Shown: positions 9,599 through 18,647, numbered from the stretch's first letter. The stretch is 64,000 nucleotides of DNA from Casp-Chloro-G3 sp002816715 (GCA_027623815.1 JAQBUV010000001.1:62001-126000); one strand, 5' to 3'. The notes: a model not told the origin generated them from the letters alone. Translations and numbers: made by a program.

Positions 9599-10771
9599 CT
9601 ACCGCTGGGCAGTTACCAGGGCGTCGAATAGTCCCAACTCCGCCTTGCCGATGATCTCCATAGTCTGGTCCAGGTTGGGCGGCATTAGTGTGCAGGTGCG
9701 CACATCTCGGAATATGCGTTCCAGCGGCATGCGCTTGTGGGCGCTGCGCCCTCCCACCGTCTGAATGGCCAGGCCGGTGACCGAGAGAGATGCCTGAGTC
9801 GCCAGATACTTGGCGCGGGCCGCCCAGATCGCTCGCTCGGCGATTTTAGATTCGGCCCAGTGGCTCGCCGCTTGGTACACCACCAGGTGAGCGCCCTCCA
9901 GGGACATGGTCATCTCCGCGACGTTTCGCTGCACGATCAAGCTCTCCGCCAGCAGTTCCGGGTCGGGATCGAAGTGGTGAGTCCTACAATATTCAACGGT
10001 ATAATCCAGTGCTGCCTGGGCCGCCCCCAGATAAACTGCGGCGTAGCCCAGTCCGAAGGCCAGCCCCACGCCCAACCGTTGGGACTGCCCGGCTTCCCCC
10101 AGCACATCCTGCTCACCAACGCGGCAGTCTTTAAAAGACACACTGGGACTGATGGTGGCCCTCATGCCCAGGGTGTTCCAATCGCCGATTATATTCAGTC
10201 CTGGAGTGCCGTGGGGCACCAGAGCCAACAACAAAGCCTGTTCAGGATCGGCATCTTCCAAGCTGCAATGAACCATATAACGGTGCGCCCCGCCCGCCAT
10301 GGTGCAAAAGTGCTTTTCGCCATCTATAACATATCCGCCACCACTAGGCGTGATCGTGGTTTGGCGATGAACTGCGCCGCCGCGTGATTCCGGTTCGCTG
10401 CCCCAGCTACCGAACAGCTCCCCCTGATTTACTACTTCAGAAAAGTAGAGTGATTTCTGTTGATCGGTGCCCAAAGCGTCGATAAAGCGCATTACAGTGG
10501 AATGCATATGCGCCGTCATCGCGGTGCTGGTGCAGCCCTCAGCCAGCTTTTCCATCACCATGCAATAGGTGAGCATGTCCAGGCCCAAGCCGCCATATTC
10601 CTTGGGCACGGCAGCCGCCAGAAAGCCGTTTTGCCACAGGTCGTGCCAGCTCTCCGTGGGATGAACACCGGCCTCATCATAATGTTCGGCTCGCGGCGCC
10701 AACGACTCTTTAGCCAAGCGCTGGGCCAGGCTTACAAAATGAAGCTGCTCGGCGGAAACTTCAAAATCCAT
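9599..10771 (-). CDS. Acyl-CoA dehydrogenase-fold flavoprotein, atypical active site
   Basis: A 390-residue protein with the N-terminal helical, central beta and C-terminal helical domains of acyl-CoA dehydrogenases. The C-terminal block (VGGRSAHKRMP then LERIFRD) aligns with the family segment that normally holds the catalytic base in EYP; here the residue is Arg-Met-Pro. The alternative glutamate of the isovaleryl-CoA type is not obvious either. It may be a dehydrogenase with another base, or a monooxygenase-like member of the fold. It is a single gene, convergent with leuD, preceded by a GAGAGG ribosome site. Family membership is secure, the reaction is not. Confidence 0.85.
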   Translation of the reverse strand: MDFEVSAEQLHFVSLAQRLAKESLAPRAEHYDEAGVHPTESWHDLWQNGFLAAAVPKEYGGLGLDMLTYCMVMEKLAEGCTSTAMTAHMHSTVMRFIDALGTDQQKSLYFSEVVNQGELFGSWGSEPESRGGAVHRQTTITPSGGGYVIDGEKHFCTMAGGAHRYMVHCSLEDADPEQALLLALVPHGTPGLNIIGDWNTLGMRATISPSVSFKDCRVGEQDVLGEAGQSQRLGVGLAFGLGYAAVYLGAAQAALDYTVEYCRTHHFDPDPELLAESLIVQRNVAEMTMSLEGAHLVVYQAASHWAESKIAERAIWAARAKYLATQASLSVTGLAIQTVGGRSAHKRMPLERIFRDVRTCTLMPPNLDQTMEIIGKAELGLFDALVTAQR

Positions 10772-11154
10772 TTCCCCTCTCAGTGCTGCCCTGCGTCCAG
10801 TATGTGTCTTGCAAAAGGACGCAATCGAATATCTGCGATCCTAGGCTTTGGATGAGTGCCAACAGCCAAAAGATTCTACGTTTTCCGGTTAATTCTGACG
10901 AGGATACCAACGATAAGTTCTAACGCTGTTGGCGCTAGAATCAACCGAATTTCGCAGAACACCGGTGGTTCTGGTGTGGAATGAATATTGATTCGATTGT
11001 TTTCCTTGTTGTTAGCTCAATAGGAGTGATAAGAAGTATTGTAACAAATAAGTCACAGCTTTTTCAGAGAGTGCCTGAAAAGCCGTTCTTGATGTGAGAG
11101 TGCCGACCATGTAATAGATTCGCGAACATCTGAAGATGGAGCCAGTAAGCTATA
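10772..11154. other. Intergenic region, no gene seen
   Basis: 383 bases between divergent genes. It holds a small dyad around 10960 (GAACACCGGTGGTTC) and a hairpin at about 11058-11082 (TTTTCAG / CTGAAAA), 70 bases before the response-regulator start. Either could be an operator; no convincing -35/-10 pair is visible. Confidence 0.4.
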
Positions 11155-11844
11155 GTGAAAATCCTGATCGGCGATAAAGACCCCAAATCCATTGAAGCCG
11201 TCGGGAGCTGCTGCGCCATTCGCTGGCCGCATCGGGAATTGCTTGCCACTGAAGACCCCGACCAATTGATGCAAATGATCGAGCAGGAAGCCCCGGACCT
11301 GGTGGTGATGGAAACAGAACTTTCCACCGAGTTGGGCGTTGGCCTTTGCCGTGAGATTCGCAACTTTTCCGCCGTGCCCCTGATCATGATCACTTCCACA
11401 GGAGCCGAAAAAGAAATTATCAGGGCGCTGGACGCCGGAGCGGATGACTGCATGAGCAAGCCAGTCCGGCAGCTGGAGATGCTGGCCCGTATCATCGCCC
11501 TGCTGCGCCGCGCCCAGAAGCTCCCGCTGACCAGTCAGGGGCAACCCTTCGTGTCGGGAAAACTGTTCATAGATTTCGACATTTATGAGGTTAGAATCGA
11601 AGGCAAAGAAGTAAAACTCACCACCACCGAATTCGAAATTCTCCGCTGTTTGGTAAAAAACCCCAGAAGGGTCATGTCCCATTCCCAACTATCTCACCTG
11701 GTCTGGGGCGAAGATGGGCAAAGCTCCCGAAATGCCCTGAAAGTGCATATACAGCATCTGCGCAACAAACTCGGTGACACCGCCAGAGAATCTCACTATA
11801 TCCTCAGCGAACGAGGCTTGGGCTACAAATTCTCCACCGTCTAG
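11155..11844 (+). CDS. OmpR-type response regulator with atypical receiver
   Basis: A 229-residue two-domain regulator: receiver (about 1-118) and winged-helix DNA-binding domain (about 130-229, with TTTEFEILRCL and ERGLGYKF). The receiver is altered: where the family has the phospho-accepting Asp, the sequence is VVMETEL, so position 53 is Glu; the acidic pair reads DKD (7-9), with Lys at the second Asp. T80 and K102 of the switch are kept. Glu can mimic phospho-Asp, so the protein may be constitutively active or respond to something else. It starts with GTG, has no adjacent histidine kinase, and is followed by a terminator. Confidence 0.9.
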   Translation: MKILIGDKDPKSIEAVGSCCAIRWPHRELLATEDPDQLMQMIEQEAPDLVVMETELSTELGVGLCREIRNFSAVPLIMITSTGAEKEIIRALDAGADDCMSKPVRQLEMLARIIALLRRAQKLPLTSQGQPFVSGKLFIDFDIYEVRIEGKEVKLTTTEFEILRCLVKNPRRVMSHSQLSHLVWGEDGQSSRNALKVHIQHLRNKLGDTARESHYILSERGLGYKFSTV

Positions 11845-11879
11845 AGCGTATGCGCTCGTTTCGTTTTTGATCCAGCAAC

Positions 11880-11908
11880 GCCCGCCAAATTTAAGGCGGG
11901 CTTTCTCT
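11880..11908 (+). terminator. Terminator after the response-regulator gene
   Basis: 7-bp GC stem (GCCCGCC / GGCGGGC), 8-base loop, then TTTCTCTT, 36 bases after the stop codon. Confidence 0.75.
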
Positions 11909-11931
11909 TGTCCGCATATTGGGCAGTCGGA

Positions 11932-11940
11932 TGGTATACT
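11932..11940 (+). promoter_or_regulatory. Extended -10 promoter of the ThDP enzyme gene
   Basis: TGGTATACT matches an extended -10 (TGnTATAAT) right after the upstream terminator, about 70 bases before the ATG at 12009. No matching -35 is seen, as usual for this class. Confidence 0.45.
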
Positions 11941-12008
11941 CTGTCTAATTTAGGACAAAACACCCTGGCCCACAGAACTACTGGAGCAAGCGTAAGAAAG
12001 GTGATGAC

Positions 12009-13655
12009 ATGAAAACGATTGATGCCATAGCAGAAATTCTGAAGAGGGAGGGCGTAGAATTCCTCAGTTGCTTTCCCACGACACCAGTGATCGAGGCGGC
12101 AGCAGCGGCCGGAATACGACCCATAATCTGCCGCCAGGAACGGGTTGGCGTAGGAATCGCCGACGGCTATGGAAGGGTCACCAACGGCGAAAAACCAGCG
12201 GTATTCGCTATGCAATACGGCCCGGGCGCAGAAAATGCCTACGCCGGAGTGGCCACGGCCTACTCGGACTCCACGCCCATGTTACTGCTTCCCTTGGGCC
12301 ACCCCACAGACCGGCAGGGCGTATTTCCCCTGTTTTCATCTATGACCAATTATGCCGGCGTGACCAAGCACATTGAGCAGATCAATTCCGCTGACAAGAC
12401 ATCGGCGGTAATGCGTCGGGCGTTCGCTGCGCTCTATCAGGGGCGGCCTGGGCCGGTGATGGTTGAAATTCCGGCCGACATTGCCTTAGAAGAAGTTGGC
12501 GAGGAATCGTTTTTCTGGAGCAAGAAAGTACGGCACACCGGATCGCAGGGAGACCCCCGCGACGTTGAAGCAGCGGCGCGGGCCTTGTGCGAAGCCAAGT
12601 ACCCAATAATCCACGCCGGTCAGGGAGTTCTGGCGGCCCAGGCCACCGACGAACTGGTGGAACTGGCCGAACTGCTGTCAACACCGGTGATGAGCACGCT
12701 ATTGGGCAAAAGCGGCTTCCCGGAAATGCATCCCCTGTCCCTGGGCAGCGGCTCCGGAGTAATGTCTGGGCCGGTGTACCACTTCATGCGCCGTTCAGAC
12801 GTGGTGTTCGGCATTGGTTGCAGCTTCACCAAGCACGGCATGTCCATGAACTTGCCGCCAGGCAAGACATTGATTCAGGCGACCAATGACCCCCGCGATG
12901 TGCATAAGGACTACGACATCGACCACCCCATCATCGGCGACGCCAAGCTGGTGCTGCGGCAGATGATCGAGGCATGCCGGGAAATCGTGGGCGAAACCAG
13001 GAAGGGCAACGAGTCGGTGGCTGCTGAGATCAAGTCGGAGCGCGATGGCTGGCTGGCCCAGTGGACGGCCAAGATTACCGCCGCCGGGCGGCCCATTAAT
13101 CCTTACCGGGTGATCTGGGAGTTCATGCAGACGGTGCCGCCGCAGGATGCCATCATCACCCACGATTCGGGCAGCCCCCGAGACCAGATCACGCCCTTTT
13201 ACCGCTCCAACGGCCCCAGGACTTACCTGGGCTGGGGCAAGTCGCACGGCCTGGGAACCGGGCTGGGATTGGTCATCGGCGCCAAGCTGGCCGCGCCGGA
13301 AAAGATGTGCGTGAACTTTATGGGCGACGCTGCCTTCGGTATGACCGGGCTAGACTTTGAGACTGCGGTGCGTTCAGGGATACCCATAACCACAGTGGTG
13401 CTGAACAACTCGTCGATGGCGGTGGAGACTCACGCCATGGAAACCTCGCATCAGCTTTACAACAGCCGCGACCTAGGCGGCAACTATGCCGACATGGGAA
13501 GGGCGATGGGCGGTTACGCCGAGCGGATCGAAGACCCGGCTGAGATCGGCCCGGCCTTCCAGAGGGCGCGGCAGATGAACGAAGATGGTAGGTCGGTGCT
13601 GTTGGAGTTTATCACCACGCAGGAAATCGACACTTCCCACAAGCGGGCTTTTTAG
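12009..13655 (+). CDS. Thiamine diphosphate-dependent enzyme, acetolactate synthase-like
   Basis: A 548-residue enzyme with the three-domain layout of the acetolactate synthase/decarboxylase group: PYR domain with the activating Glu (E44 in CRQERVG), middle domain, and PP domain with MGDAAFGM, then VVLNNSS, which is the ThDP/Mg motif with GDA in place of the usual GDG. The protein lacks a clear FAD-binding signature that I can assign and stands alone without a regulatory small subunit (IlvN), so it is more likely a catabolic decarboxylase or carboligase than a biosynthetic acetolactate synthase. The ATG follows AAAGGTG. Substrate unknown. Confidence 0.88.
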   Translation: MKTIDAIAEILKREGVEFLSCFPTTPVIEAAAAAGIRPIICRQERVGVGIADGYGRVTNGEKPAVFAMQYGPGAENAYAGVATAYSDSTPMLLLPLGHPTDRQGVFPLFSSMTNYAGVTKHIEQINSADKTSAVMRRAFAALYQGRPGPVMVEIPADIALEEVGEESFFWSKKVRHTGSQGDPRDVEAAARALCEAKYPIIHAGQGVLAAQATDELVELAELLSTPVMSTLLGKSGFPEMHPLSLGSGSGVMSGPVYHFMRRSDVVFGIGCSFTKHGMSMNLPPGKTLIQATNDPRDVHKDYDIDHPIIGDAKLVLRQMIEACREIVGETRKGNESVAAEIKSERDGWLAQWTAKITAAGRPINPYRVIWEFMQTVPPQDAIITHDSGSPRDQITPFYRSNGPRTYLGWGKSHGLGTGLGLVIGAKLAAPEKMCVNFMGDAAFGMTGLDFETAVRSGIPITTVVLNNSSMAVETHAMETSHQLYNSRDLGGNYADMGRAMGGYAERIEDPAEIGPAFQRARQMNEDGRSVLLEFITTQEIDTSHKRAF

Positions 13656-13676
13656 CCACCGAAAGACAAGTAAATC

Positions 13677-13708
13677 GGGTAGTGGCCTGGTATGCCGCGC
13701 CACTACCC
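13677..13708. terminator. Convergent hairpin between the ThDP and ketopantoate reductase genes
   Basis: Perfect 10-bp inverted repeat (GGGTAGTGGC / GCCACTACCC) with a 12-base loop in the 76-base gap between two convergent stops. It has no strong T-tract on either side, so it is probably a weak bidirectional terminator. Confidence 0.5.
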
Positions 13709-13731
13709 TTACAGAGTCGGCTTTATCGACG

Positions 13732-14673
13732 TTAGTTGCCAGCCTCAGCCAGTGTCCGCTCAATGCGGTCGGCCCAGGGCCGCAGCACCGCGTAGAGGAC
13801 GTCATTGACCGGAGTGGGCACGCCGACTTCCCGACCCATGCGGACCACAGTGCCGATCAAACCTTCCAACTCCACGGGCTTGCCTTCGGTGAAGTCTTTG
13901 GCCATTGATGACCTGCCCAGTGCCGGGAAACTGTCCAGAGAATTCATCGACCAGTCCAGGGCGTCGTCGTTGATTGGCGCGCCGCGAGCGCGTCCCACGG
14001 CAAATCCCTCAGCAATGGCCTGCTTGAGGACTTCGCGGGTCTCCGGCACCGAACGCATCTCCCCCATTGTGGAGTTGCTGGCGGCGCACACTGCCGCCGA
14101 AGCCGACAAGTAGGCGAATTTCTTCCAGAGCATGTCTACCATATTTTCTTGTAGTTCCACCTGCCAGCCCGCCTCCTGGAAAATAGCCAACAGCTTCTGA
14201 CCGCGTTCGGTGATGCCGGGGTTCAACTCGCCGAAATTGGCCCGGCCCGGCCCTCCCTGAGCGACCACACCCGGCTCGCTGATACGGCCTTCCAGCATTA
14301 CGGAGCCAATCATCACCCGGGACTCGCCAAAAGCTTCGACCAGATGCTCCCCGTTATCGACTCCATTTTGGAGGGTCAAGATCACGGTGTCCGGCCCGAC
14401 CATCGGACGGACCGTGTCGATGGCCGAGTCGTTGTGATACATCTTGACGCTGAACAGCACCAGGTCCTGAACACCTACGCCAGAAGTGTCCTCGACCGCC
14501 GCCCCGGGCGCGGTGAAAGTGCCGCTGTTGACGCTCTCCACTCGCAGGCCATTTTGCTGTATTGCTTTCAGATGGGGGCCGCGGGCGACGAAGGTGACAT
14601 CGTGCCCGCCGCGAGCCAACAGTCCGCCAAAATACCCGCCGACACCGCCAGTGCCCATAACTGCAACCTTCAT
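13732..14673 (-). CDS. 2-dehydropantoate 2-reductase family protein
   Basis: NADPH-dependent reductase related to PanE (ApbA), which reduces ketopantoate to pantoate in CoA synthesis. The 313-residue product has the N-terminal dinucleotide motif GTGGVGGYFGG, the LQNGV segment, a central catalytic-type Lys in MLWKKFAYL and the family's C-terminal helical domain. TTTAGGAGTT precedes the ATG. It follows an acyl-CoA ligase gene on the same strand (36 bases apart). The family includes many paralogues that act on other 2-oxo acids, and no panB or panC is near, so the exact substrate is uncertain. Confidence 0.88.
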   Translation of the reverse strand: MKVAVMGTGGVGGYFGGLLARGGHDVTFVARGPHLKAIQQNGLRVESVNSGTFTAPGAAVEDTSGVGVQDLVLFSVKMYHNDSAIDTVRPMVGPDTVILTLQNGVDNGEHLVEAFGESRVMIGSVMLEGRISEPGVVAQGGPGRANFGELNPGITERGQKLLAIFQEAGWQVELQENMVDMLWKKFAYLSASAAVCAASNSTMGEMRSVPETREVLKQAIAEGFAVGRARGAPINDDALDWSMNSLDSFPALGRSSMAKDFTEGKPVELEGLIGTVVRMGREVGVPTPVNDVLYAVLRPWADRIERTLAEAGN

Positions 14674-14709
14674 CGCTTTAACTCCTAAATTACTAGATAA
14701 ACAATGGCT

Positions 14710-16272
14710 TTAATACGGTTTTCCGAACTGCTCTCGCAGGTCTCGCTTCAGGACTTTCCCCATCGCATTTCTGGGCAGTTCATCGACAAATACCACTGAA
14801 CTGGGACGCTTGAAGCTGGATAAACGCTGGTGGCAATGTTCAATCAAATCCGCTTCGGTCGCCGCCGGTGATCGCCTTACCACCACCGCGGTAACTGCTT
14901 CACCCCATTCCAGGTCGGGGACGCCAATGACCGCTGCATCATCCACGTCGGGGTGGGACAGCAGCACTTGCTCCACTTCTTCGGGCGAAATCATTTCGCC
15001 GCCCCGCTTGATGAAGTCTTTAGCCCGCCCGGCCAGATATATGTAGCCGTCTTCATCCTGGTAGGCCAAGTCACCGGTGTAAACCCAGCCAGAACGAATG
15101 GCATCGCCGGTGGCGGCTTCCTGCCGCCAGTATCCCTTCATCATGCGCGAGCCCCGCGCGACAATTTCCCCAACATTGCCGGTGGGTACTGTCTCGCCAT
15201 CTTCTGAGACGATCATAACTTCCACGTCTTCCAGGGGAACCCCAATGGAGGTCAATCGCTTCAGCTTCTTGGCCACCTCTTCCGGGCTTCCCTCCAAAAC
15301 GTGGTCTTCCGGGGGCAGCATGGTGATGGTGGACGCAGTCTCGGTCTGGCCAAAGGCGTTGATAAACCGGGCGTTGGGAAACTTTATGATCGCCTGCTGG
15401 ATCACCGGCAACGGCATGGGGGCCGCGCCGTAGGTGATTACGTCCAGCGACGAAAGGTCGAAGTCGCCAAATTGGGGATGATCCATCAAATGTTTTAGCA
15501 TCGTCGGCACCAGCATCGCCCGGTTGGCCCGGTGACGCTGGGCCAATTTCAGCCATTCCAGCGGCTCGAACTGACGCATGACCACCACCGTCCTGCCACC
15601 GTAGACTGCGGCCAATGCCGCCTGAAGTCCGGCAATATGGTAGAAAGGCACGGTCAACAAATTGGTCTCTTCCAGGTCAGGGTCGGCAGGCGAGACGTTG
15701 GACAGCAGGTAAGACGAAAAGCTGTCGTGGGTAAGCATCACGCCCTTGGGCAATCCGGTGGTGCCAGCGGTGAACATGATGACTGTGGTGTCTTCACCCT
15801 CGGCTTCGGGGAAGTGCATCTGCTCCGCTTCGCCCGATTGCAATAGCGCGTCGTAGGCGTGATGGCCGTTGGTGGCGGGGCCGTCCAGCAGGACTATTCG
15901 CTGAGACGGCAGGATGCCATTTTCGATGCTGCCGTGAACTAGGGGCAGGTATCTCTCTCCGGTAAACAGCATGCTGGGCTGAGCGATGCTTAGCATCTGC
16001 TGTAATTCCTCGGCCTTGGCCCTGAAGTTGAGCGGCACATAGACCGCGTCGAGTTGGGCAGCGGCAAAGTAGATCTCGATGCTCTGGTGACTGTTGACCT
16101 GCATCGTCGCCACCCGGTCGCCGGGGCCAACTCCCAACTGCGACAGCGAACTAGCCAACCGGTTGACCCGCTGGTGGAGGTCAGCGAAGGAAAACTGCTG
16201 GCCATCAAATATGAAGGCGGGCCGCTCTGGCACTATCGCGCTGGCGATGATCAAAAATTCGGTGGTGTTCAT
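14710..16272 (-). CDS. AMP-dependent acyl-CoA ligase
   Basis: Activates a carboxylic acid to its CoA thioester via an acyl-adenylate. The 520-residue ANL-superfamily enzyme shows the P-loop-like motif FTAGTTGLPKG, the NAFGQTE motif, the hinge region after YTGDLAYQDEDGYIYLAGR and the C-terminal catalytic Lys in NAMGKVLKRDL. A GAAGGGA ribosome site precedes the ATG. Lying with two enoyl-CoA hydratase genes on the same strand, it suggests breakdown of a fatty or aromatic acid; the acid itself cannot be told from sequence. Confidence 0.93.
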   Translation of the reverse strand: MNTTEFLIIASAIVPERPAFIFDGQQFSFADLHQRVNRLASSLSQLGVGPGDRVATMQVNSHQSIEIYFAAAQLDAVYVPLNFRAKAEELQQMLSIAQPSMLFTGERYLPLVHGSIENGILPSQRIVLLDGPATNGHHAYDALLQSGEAEQMHFPEAEGEDTTVIMFTAGTTGLPKGVMLTHDSFSSYLLSNVSPADPDLEETNLLTVPFYHIAGLQAALAAVYGGRTVVVMRQFEPLEWLKLAQRHRANRAMLVPTMLKHLMDHPQFGDFDLSSLDVITYGAAPMPLPVIQQAIIKFPNARFINAFGQTETASTITMLPPEDHVLEGSPEEVAKKLKRLTSIGVPLEDVEVMIVSEDGETVPTGNVGEIVARGSRMMKGYWRQEAATGDAIRSGWVYTGDLAYQDEDGYIYLAGRAKDFIKRGGEMISPEEVEQVLLSHPDVDDAAVIGVPDLEWGEAVTAVVVRRSPAATEADLIEHCHQRLSSFKRPSSVVFVDELPRNAMGKVLKRDLREQFGKPY

Positions 16273-16351
16273 CCAGTTTCCCTTCGCACGGTTTCACCGG
16301 GCAGTTCAGCTATCTATGAGGTTGTCCCGAAAGCAGATGCTCTACAGATTC

Positions 16352-16411
16352 ATGGTTCGACAAGCTCACCATGAACTGGCTAAATCCGCTCGGCCTGAGC
16401 TTGTCGGGGGA
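16352..16411. repeat. Palindromic TTCGACAAGCTCA-type repeat, copy 1
   Basis: Imperfect palindrome with arms GGTTCGACAAGCTCA and TGAGCTTGTCGGGGG in the gap before the acyl-CoA ligase. Related units are at 61753 and 63478. This is a widely spread extragenic repeat type. Confidence 0.7.
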
Positions 16412-16457
16412 CATAAGCAAACAAATTTTGGGACGGGACCGTGCGAATTAGTATAGA

Positions 16458-17177
16458 CTATTGGCCCAAGGCCAACTCCGCAACCCTGGTTTCAAGCTGC
16501 AGAGCCTGGTCAAGAGCCAAGTCGGACCCCTGTTTCATCGCGTTAATTGCACCCAACATGCGGGTTGCATCGACCTGCGCCAGCAGTTGAGCAATCTGGT
16601 CAGCCTCAGCCATTAGTCTGCCTTCTGGCATTATCCTGGTGATCAGCTTGAACCGCAACGCCTCCGCTGCGTCAAAGCGCCGTCCGGTCAACAACAGGTC
16701 CAGAGCGACCGCCGCCCCGACATTCCGCGGCAGAGTCTGGGTACCCCCGGCCGCTGGGATGATACCTAGCTGCACTTCCGGCAGGGCAAACACCGTTCCG
16801 GCAGCGGCGACGCGAACGTCGCTGAGGAGTGCAATTTCCAGTCCCGAACCAATGCAGTATCCGTGTACCGCAGTTACTATCGGCTTGGATAGTGAGTGCA
16901 GTTGGCCCCACACGTCACGCTCCCACCGTACCTCCCGCGCTTTCACCAGCGAAGGCGCGGTGCCGAATTCGGTCAAGTCGGCTCCGGCGCAGAAGGCCCG
17001 ACCCTCTCCGCTAATCAACACGGCCCTGATGTCGGGGTCATCGTCAATGGCGGACAGCACTTCGGCGAAGTCGTCCCGCATCTGGATATTGAAGGCATTC
17101 CGTACCTTCGGTCGGTCCAGCGCAATATGCGCGACGCCGTGATCCTTGCTGTAAAGTAGAGTTTCGAAGGCTGGCAT
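16458..17177 (-). CDS. Enoyl-CoA hydratase/isomerase family protein
   Basis: Crotonase-fold enzyme of 239 residues, expected to hydrate 2-enoyl-CoA in acyl-CoA breakdown. The oxyanion-hole segments (AFCAGADL and YCIGSGLEIAL) are intact, and both catalytic glutamates are present, one in SGLEIA and one in ALPEVQLG. The usual G-GTQTLPR follows. Its ATG lies six bases after the PHP gene stop and lacks a clear ribosome site, so translation may be coupled. It is in a run with acyl-CoA ligase, PHP and a second hydratase. Confidence 0.92.
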   Translation of the reverse strand: MPAFETLLYSKDHGVAHIALDRPKVRNAFNIQMRDDFAEVLSAIDDDPDIRAVLISGEGRAFCAGADLTEFGTAPSLVKAREVRWERDVWGQLHSLSKPIVTAVHGYCIGSGLEIALLSDVRVAAAGTVFALPEVQLGIIPAAGGTQTLPRNVGAAVALDLLLTGRRFDAAEALRFKLITRIMPEGRLMAEADQIAQLLAQVDATRMLGAINAMKQGSDLALDQALQLETRVAELALGQ

Positions 17178-17183
17178 TACCGG

Positions 17184-17726
17184 CTAGTCCAGCGGTACGG
17201 CTCTTCGATATAAGTCGTCCAACTCAACCTCGGTGTAACGCAGACCAATGTTTTCCAGATTGTGGGCGTCGCTAACCTGGAAGGTCATCAGCGAGTGGGT
17301 GTCGGCCACGGTCTGCACCTGCCCCTTGCGAATGTGCCAGTTGTGGATGTAATTGTCGATTTCGATGCCGTGAATGTTTTCTTCGATAATAATTTTGGGT
17401 GTGTAATACCCAGGGTGGCAGTAGATACGGAACATTCCACCGTTGGGCAGGAACAGTTCCGCAACCTGGTATTCATCAAAAGGACTCTCCACCGGCCGGA
17501 CTTCAATCTCCCAACCCGGAATAATTACCACCTCGCCTGGGAAATGCTTTTCCACCAACGCGCGAAACTCGAAGGCCCAGTCCTTGTTGTGATGGTCGGT
17601 GATGGCAATGCCGTCAATGCCTTGCGATTTGATCTGAGCGATCACTTTCTCGGCAATATCCAGCGACGGTGGCTGAAAATTAAAGGCTTCCCAAATGTGC
17701 GTGTGCAGGTCAAGCTTTAACTTCAC
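17184..17726 (-). CDS. PHP-domain phosphoesterase-like protein
   Basis: A 180-residue protein with a PHP fold: N-terminal metal motif DLHTH, then ITDHHNKD, a glutamate in IIPGWEIEV, CHPG, and a late VSDAHNLENIG. These are the metal-ligand positions of PHP phosphoesterases. Starts with GTG after AAAGGATAC. It is between two enoyl-CoA hydratase genes and may be cotranscribed, but no link to acyl-CoA metabolism is apparent. Substrate unknown. Confidence 0.85.
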   Translation of the reverse strand: MKLKLDLHTHIWEAFNFQPPSLDIAEKVIAQIKSQGIDGIAITDHHNKDWAFEFRALVEKHFPGEVVIIPGWEIEVRPVESPFDEYQVAELFLPNGGMFRIYCHPGYYTPKIIIEENIHGIEIDNYIHNWHIRKGQVQTVADTHSLMTFQVSDAHNLENIGLRYTEVELDDLYRRAVPLD

Positions 17727-17808
17727 AGGGTTTGTATCCTTTATAAAGTCTTGTTGGCCAACAGCCTAGACCATGTAAACGACGGTTGCGCAATCATTTT
17801 AACAGTCA

Positions 17809-18540
17809 TTATTGGCCAGTGAAACGGGGCGGACGCTTCTCAACAAAAGACTGAAGCCCCTCGGCGCGGTCATCGGTACTTTGCAGAATGATGTTCAGGT
17901 CCGCCTCCAGGCGCAGTCCCTCAGCCAGGCTCAGGTCTGCGCCTTTGGTAATGGCTTCTTTGGCATACCGGGCGGCAATGGGTCCACCGGCGGCAATCGC
18001 TTCGGCCAGCCGCTGAGTCTCCCGCGTCAATTCTCCAGGCGGCACCACGCGATTGACCAGACCGATGCTCAGCGCTTCTGCCGAACCGATAACCAATGAG
18101 GTCAGCATCAGATCCGAAGCCCAGGCTGGCCCCACCAATCGGGGCAGGCGTTGCGTCCCGCCATCCCAGGGGAAGCAACCCGGTTTCGACAGATCAGTTA
18201 AGCCAAAACTTGCTGGTTCCGCGCTGATGCGAATATCCCCCGCCAGGGCCAGTTCCAACCCGTGATCCAGGGCGTCGCCGTTTATCGAAACGATCACTGG
18301 AATGGGCAAATTGGCCAGAGCGTCCGCTACCCGCAACTGCTCAATCCAGGCTTGCCGCTGGATTGCCGAACCGGTGGCAAGCTCCGTCGGCAGCGGTTCT
18401 CGCCCCAGGGAGAAAGCGGCCCCGGCGCCGGTTAAAACTAAGACCCGAACATTGTCGTCCTGGCGAACTTTATGGCAAGCGTCACGCATCTCCGCAGCCA
18501 GGTAGCAATCAATCAGATTACATTGGTCGGGCCGGTTCAA
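17809..18540 (-). CDS. Enoyl-CoA hydratase-like protein, start codon unclear
   Basis: Crotonase-fold protein, 243 residues when read from the TTG at 18540. Family members have about 15-20 more residues before LNRPD, and in-frame codons upstream indeed give QYKFLTYKSDGAVATLT. That stretch has no ATG, GTG or TTG before the stop at 18604-18606; only ATT codons (18600, 18594) could start it. The first catalytic Glu is kept (HGLELAL) but the second position is Asp (GLTDLSK), and the GGG of the oxyanion helix is DHG. It may be a real gene with an ATT start, or one damaged at its 5' end. It may be a hydrolase or isomerase variant. Confidence 0.8.
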   Translation of the reverse strand: MNRPDQCNLIDCYLAAEMRDACHKVRQDDNVRVLVLTGAGAAFSLGREPLPTELATGSAIQRQAWIEQLRVADALANLPIPVIVSINGDALDHGLELALAGDIRISAEPASFGLTDLSKPGCFPWDGGTQRLPRLVGPAWASDLMLTSLVIGSAEALSIGLVNRVVPPGELTRETQRLAEAIAAGGPIAARYAKEAITKGADLSLAEGLRLEADLNIILQSTDDRAEGLQSFVEKRPPRFTGQ

Positions 18541-18647
18541 CGTTAAAGTAGCTACCGCGCCGTCGCTTTTGTAGGTTAGAAATTTGTACTGAATGGCAAT
18601 TACTCAGGCACCCAAATATTGCTAAATGGTAAGGTGCCAACTCTGTC

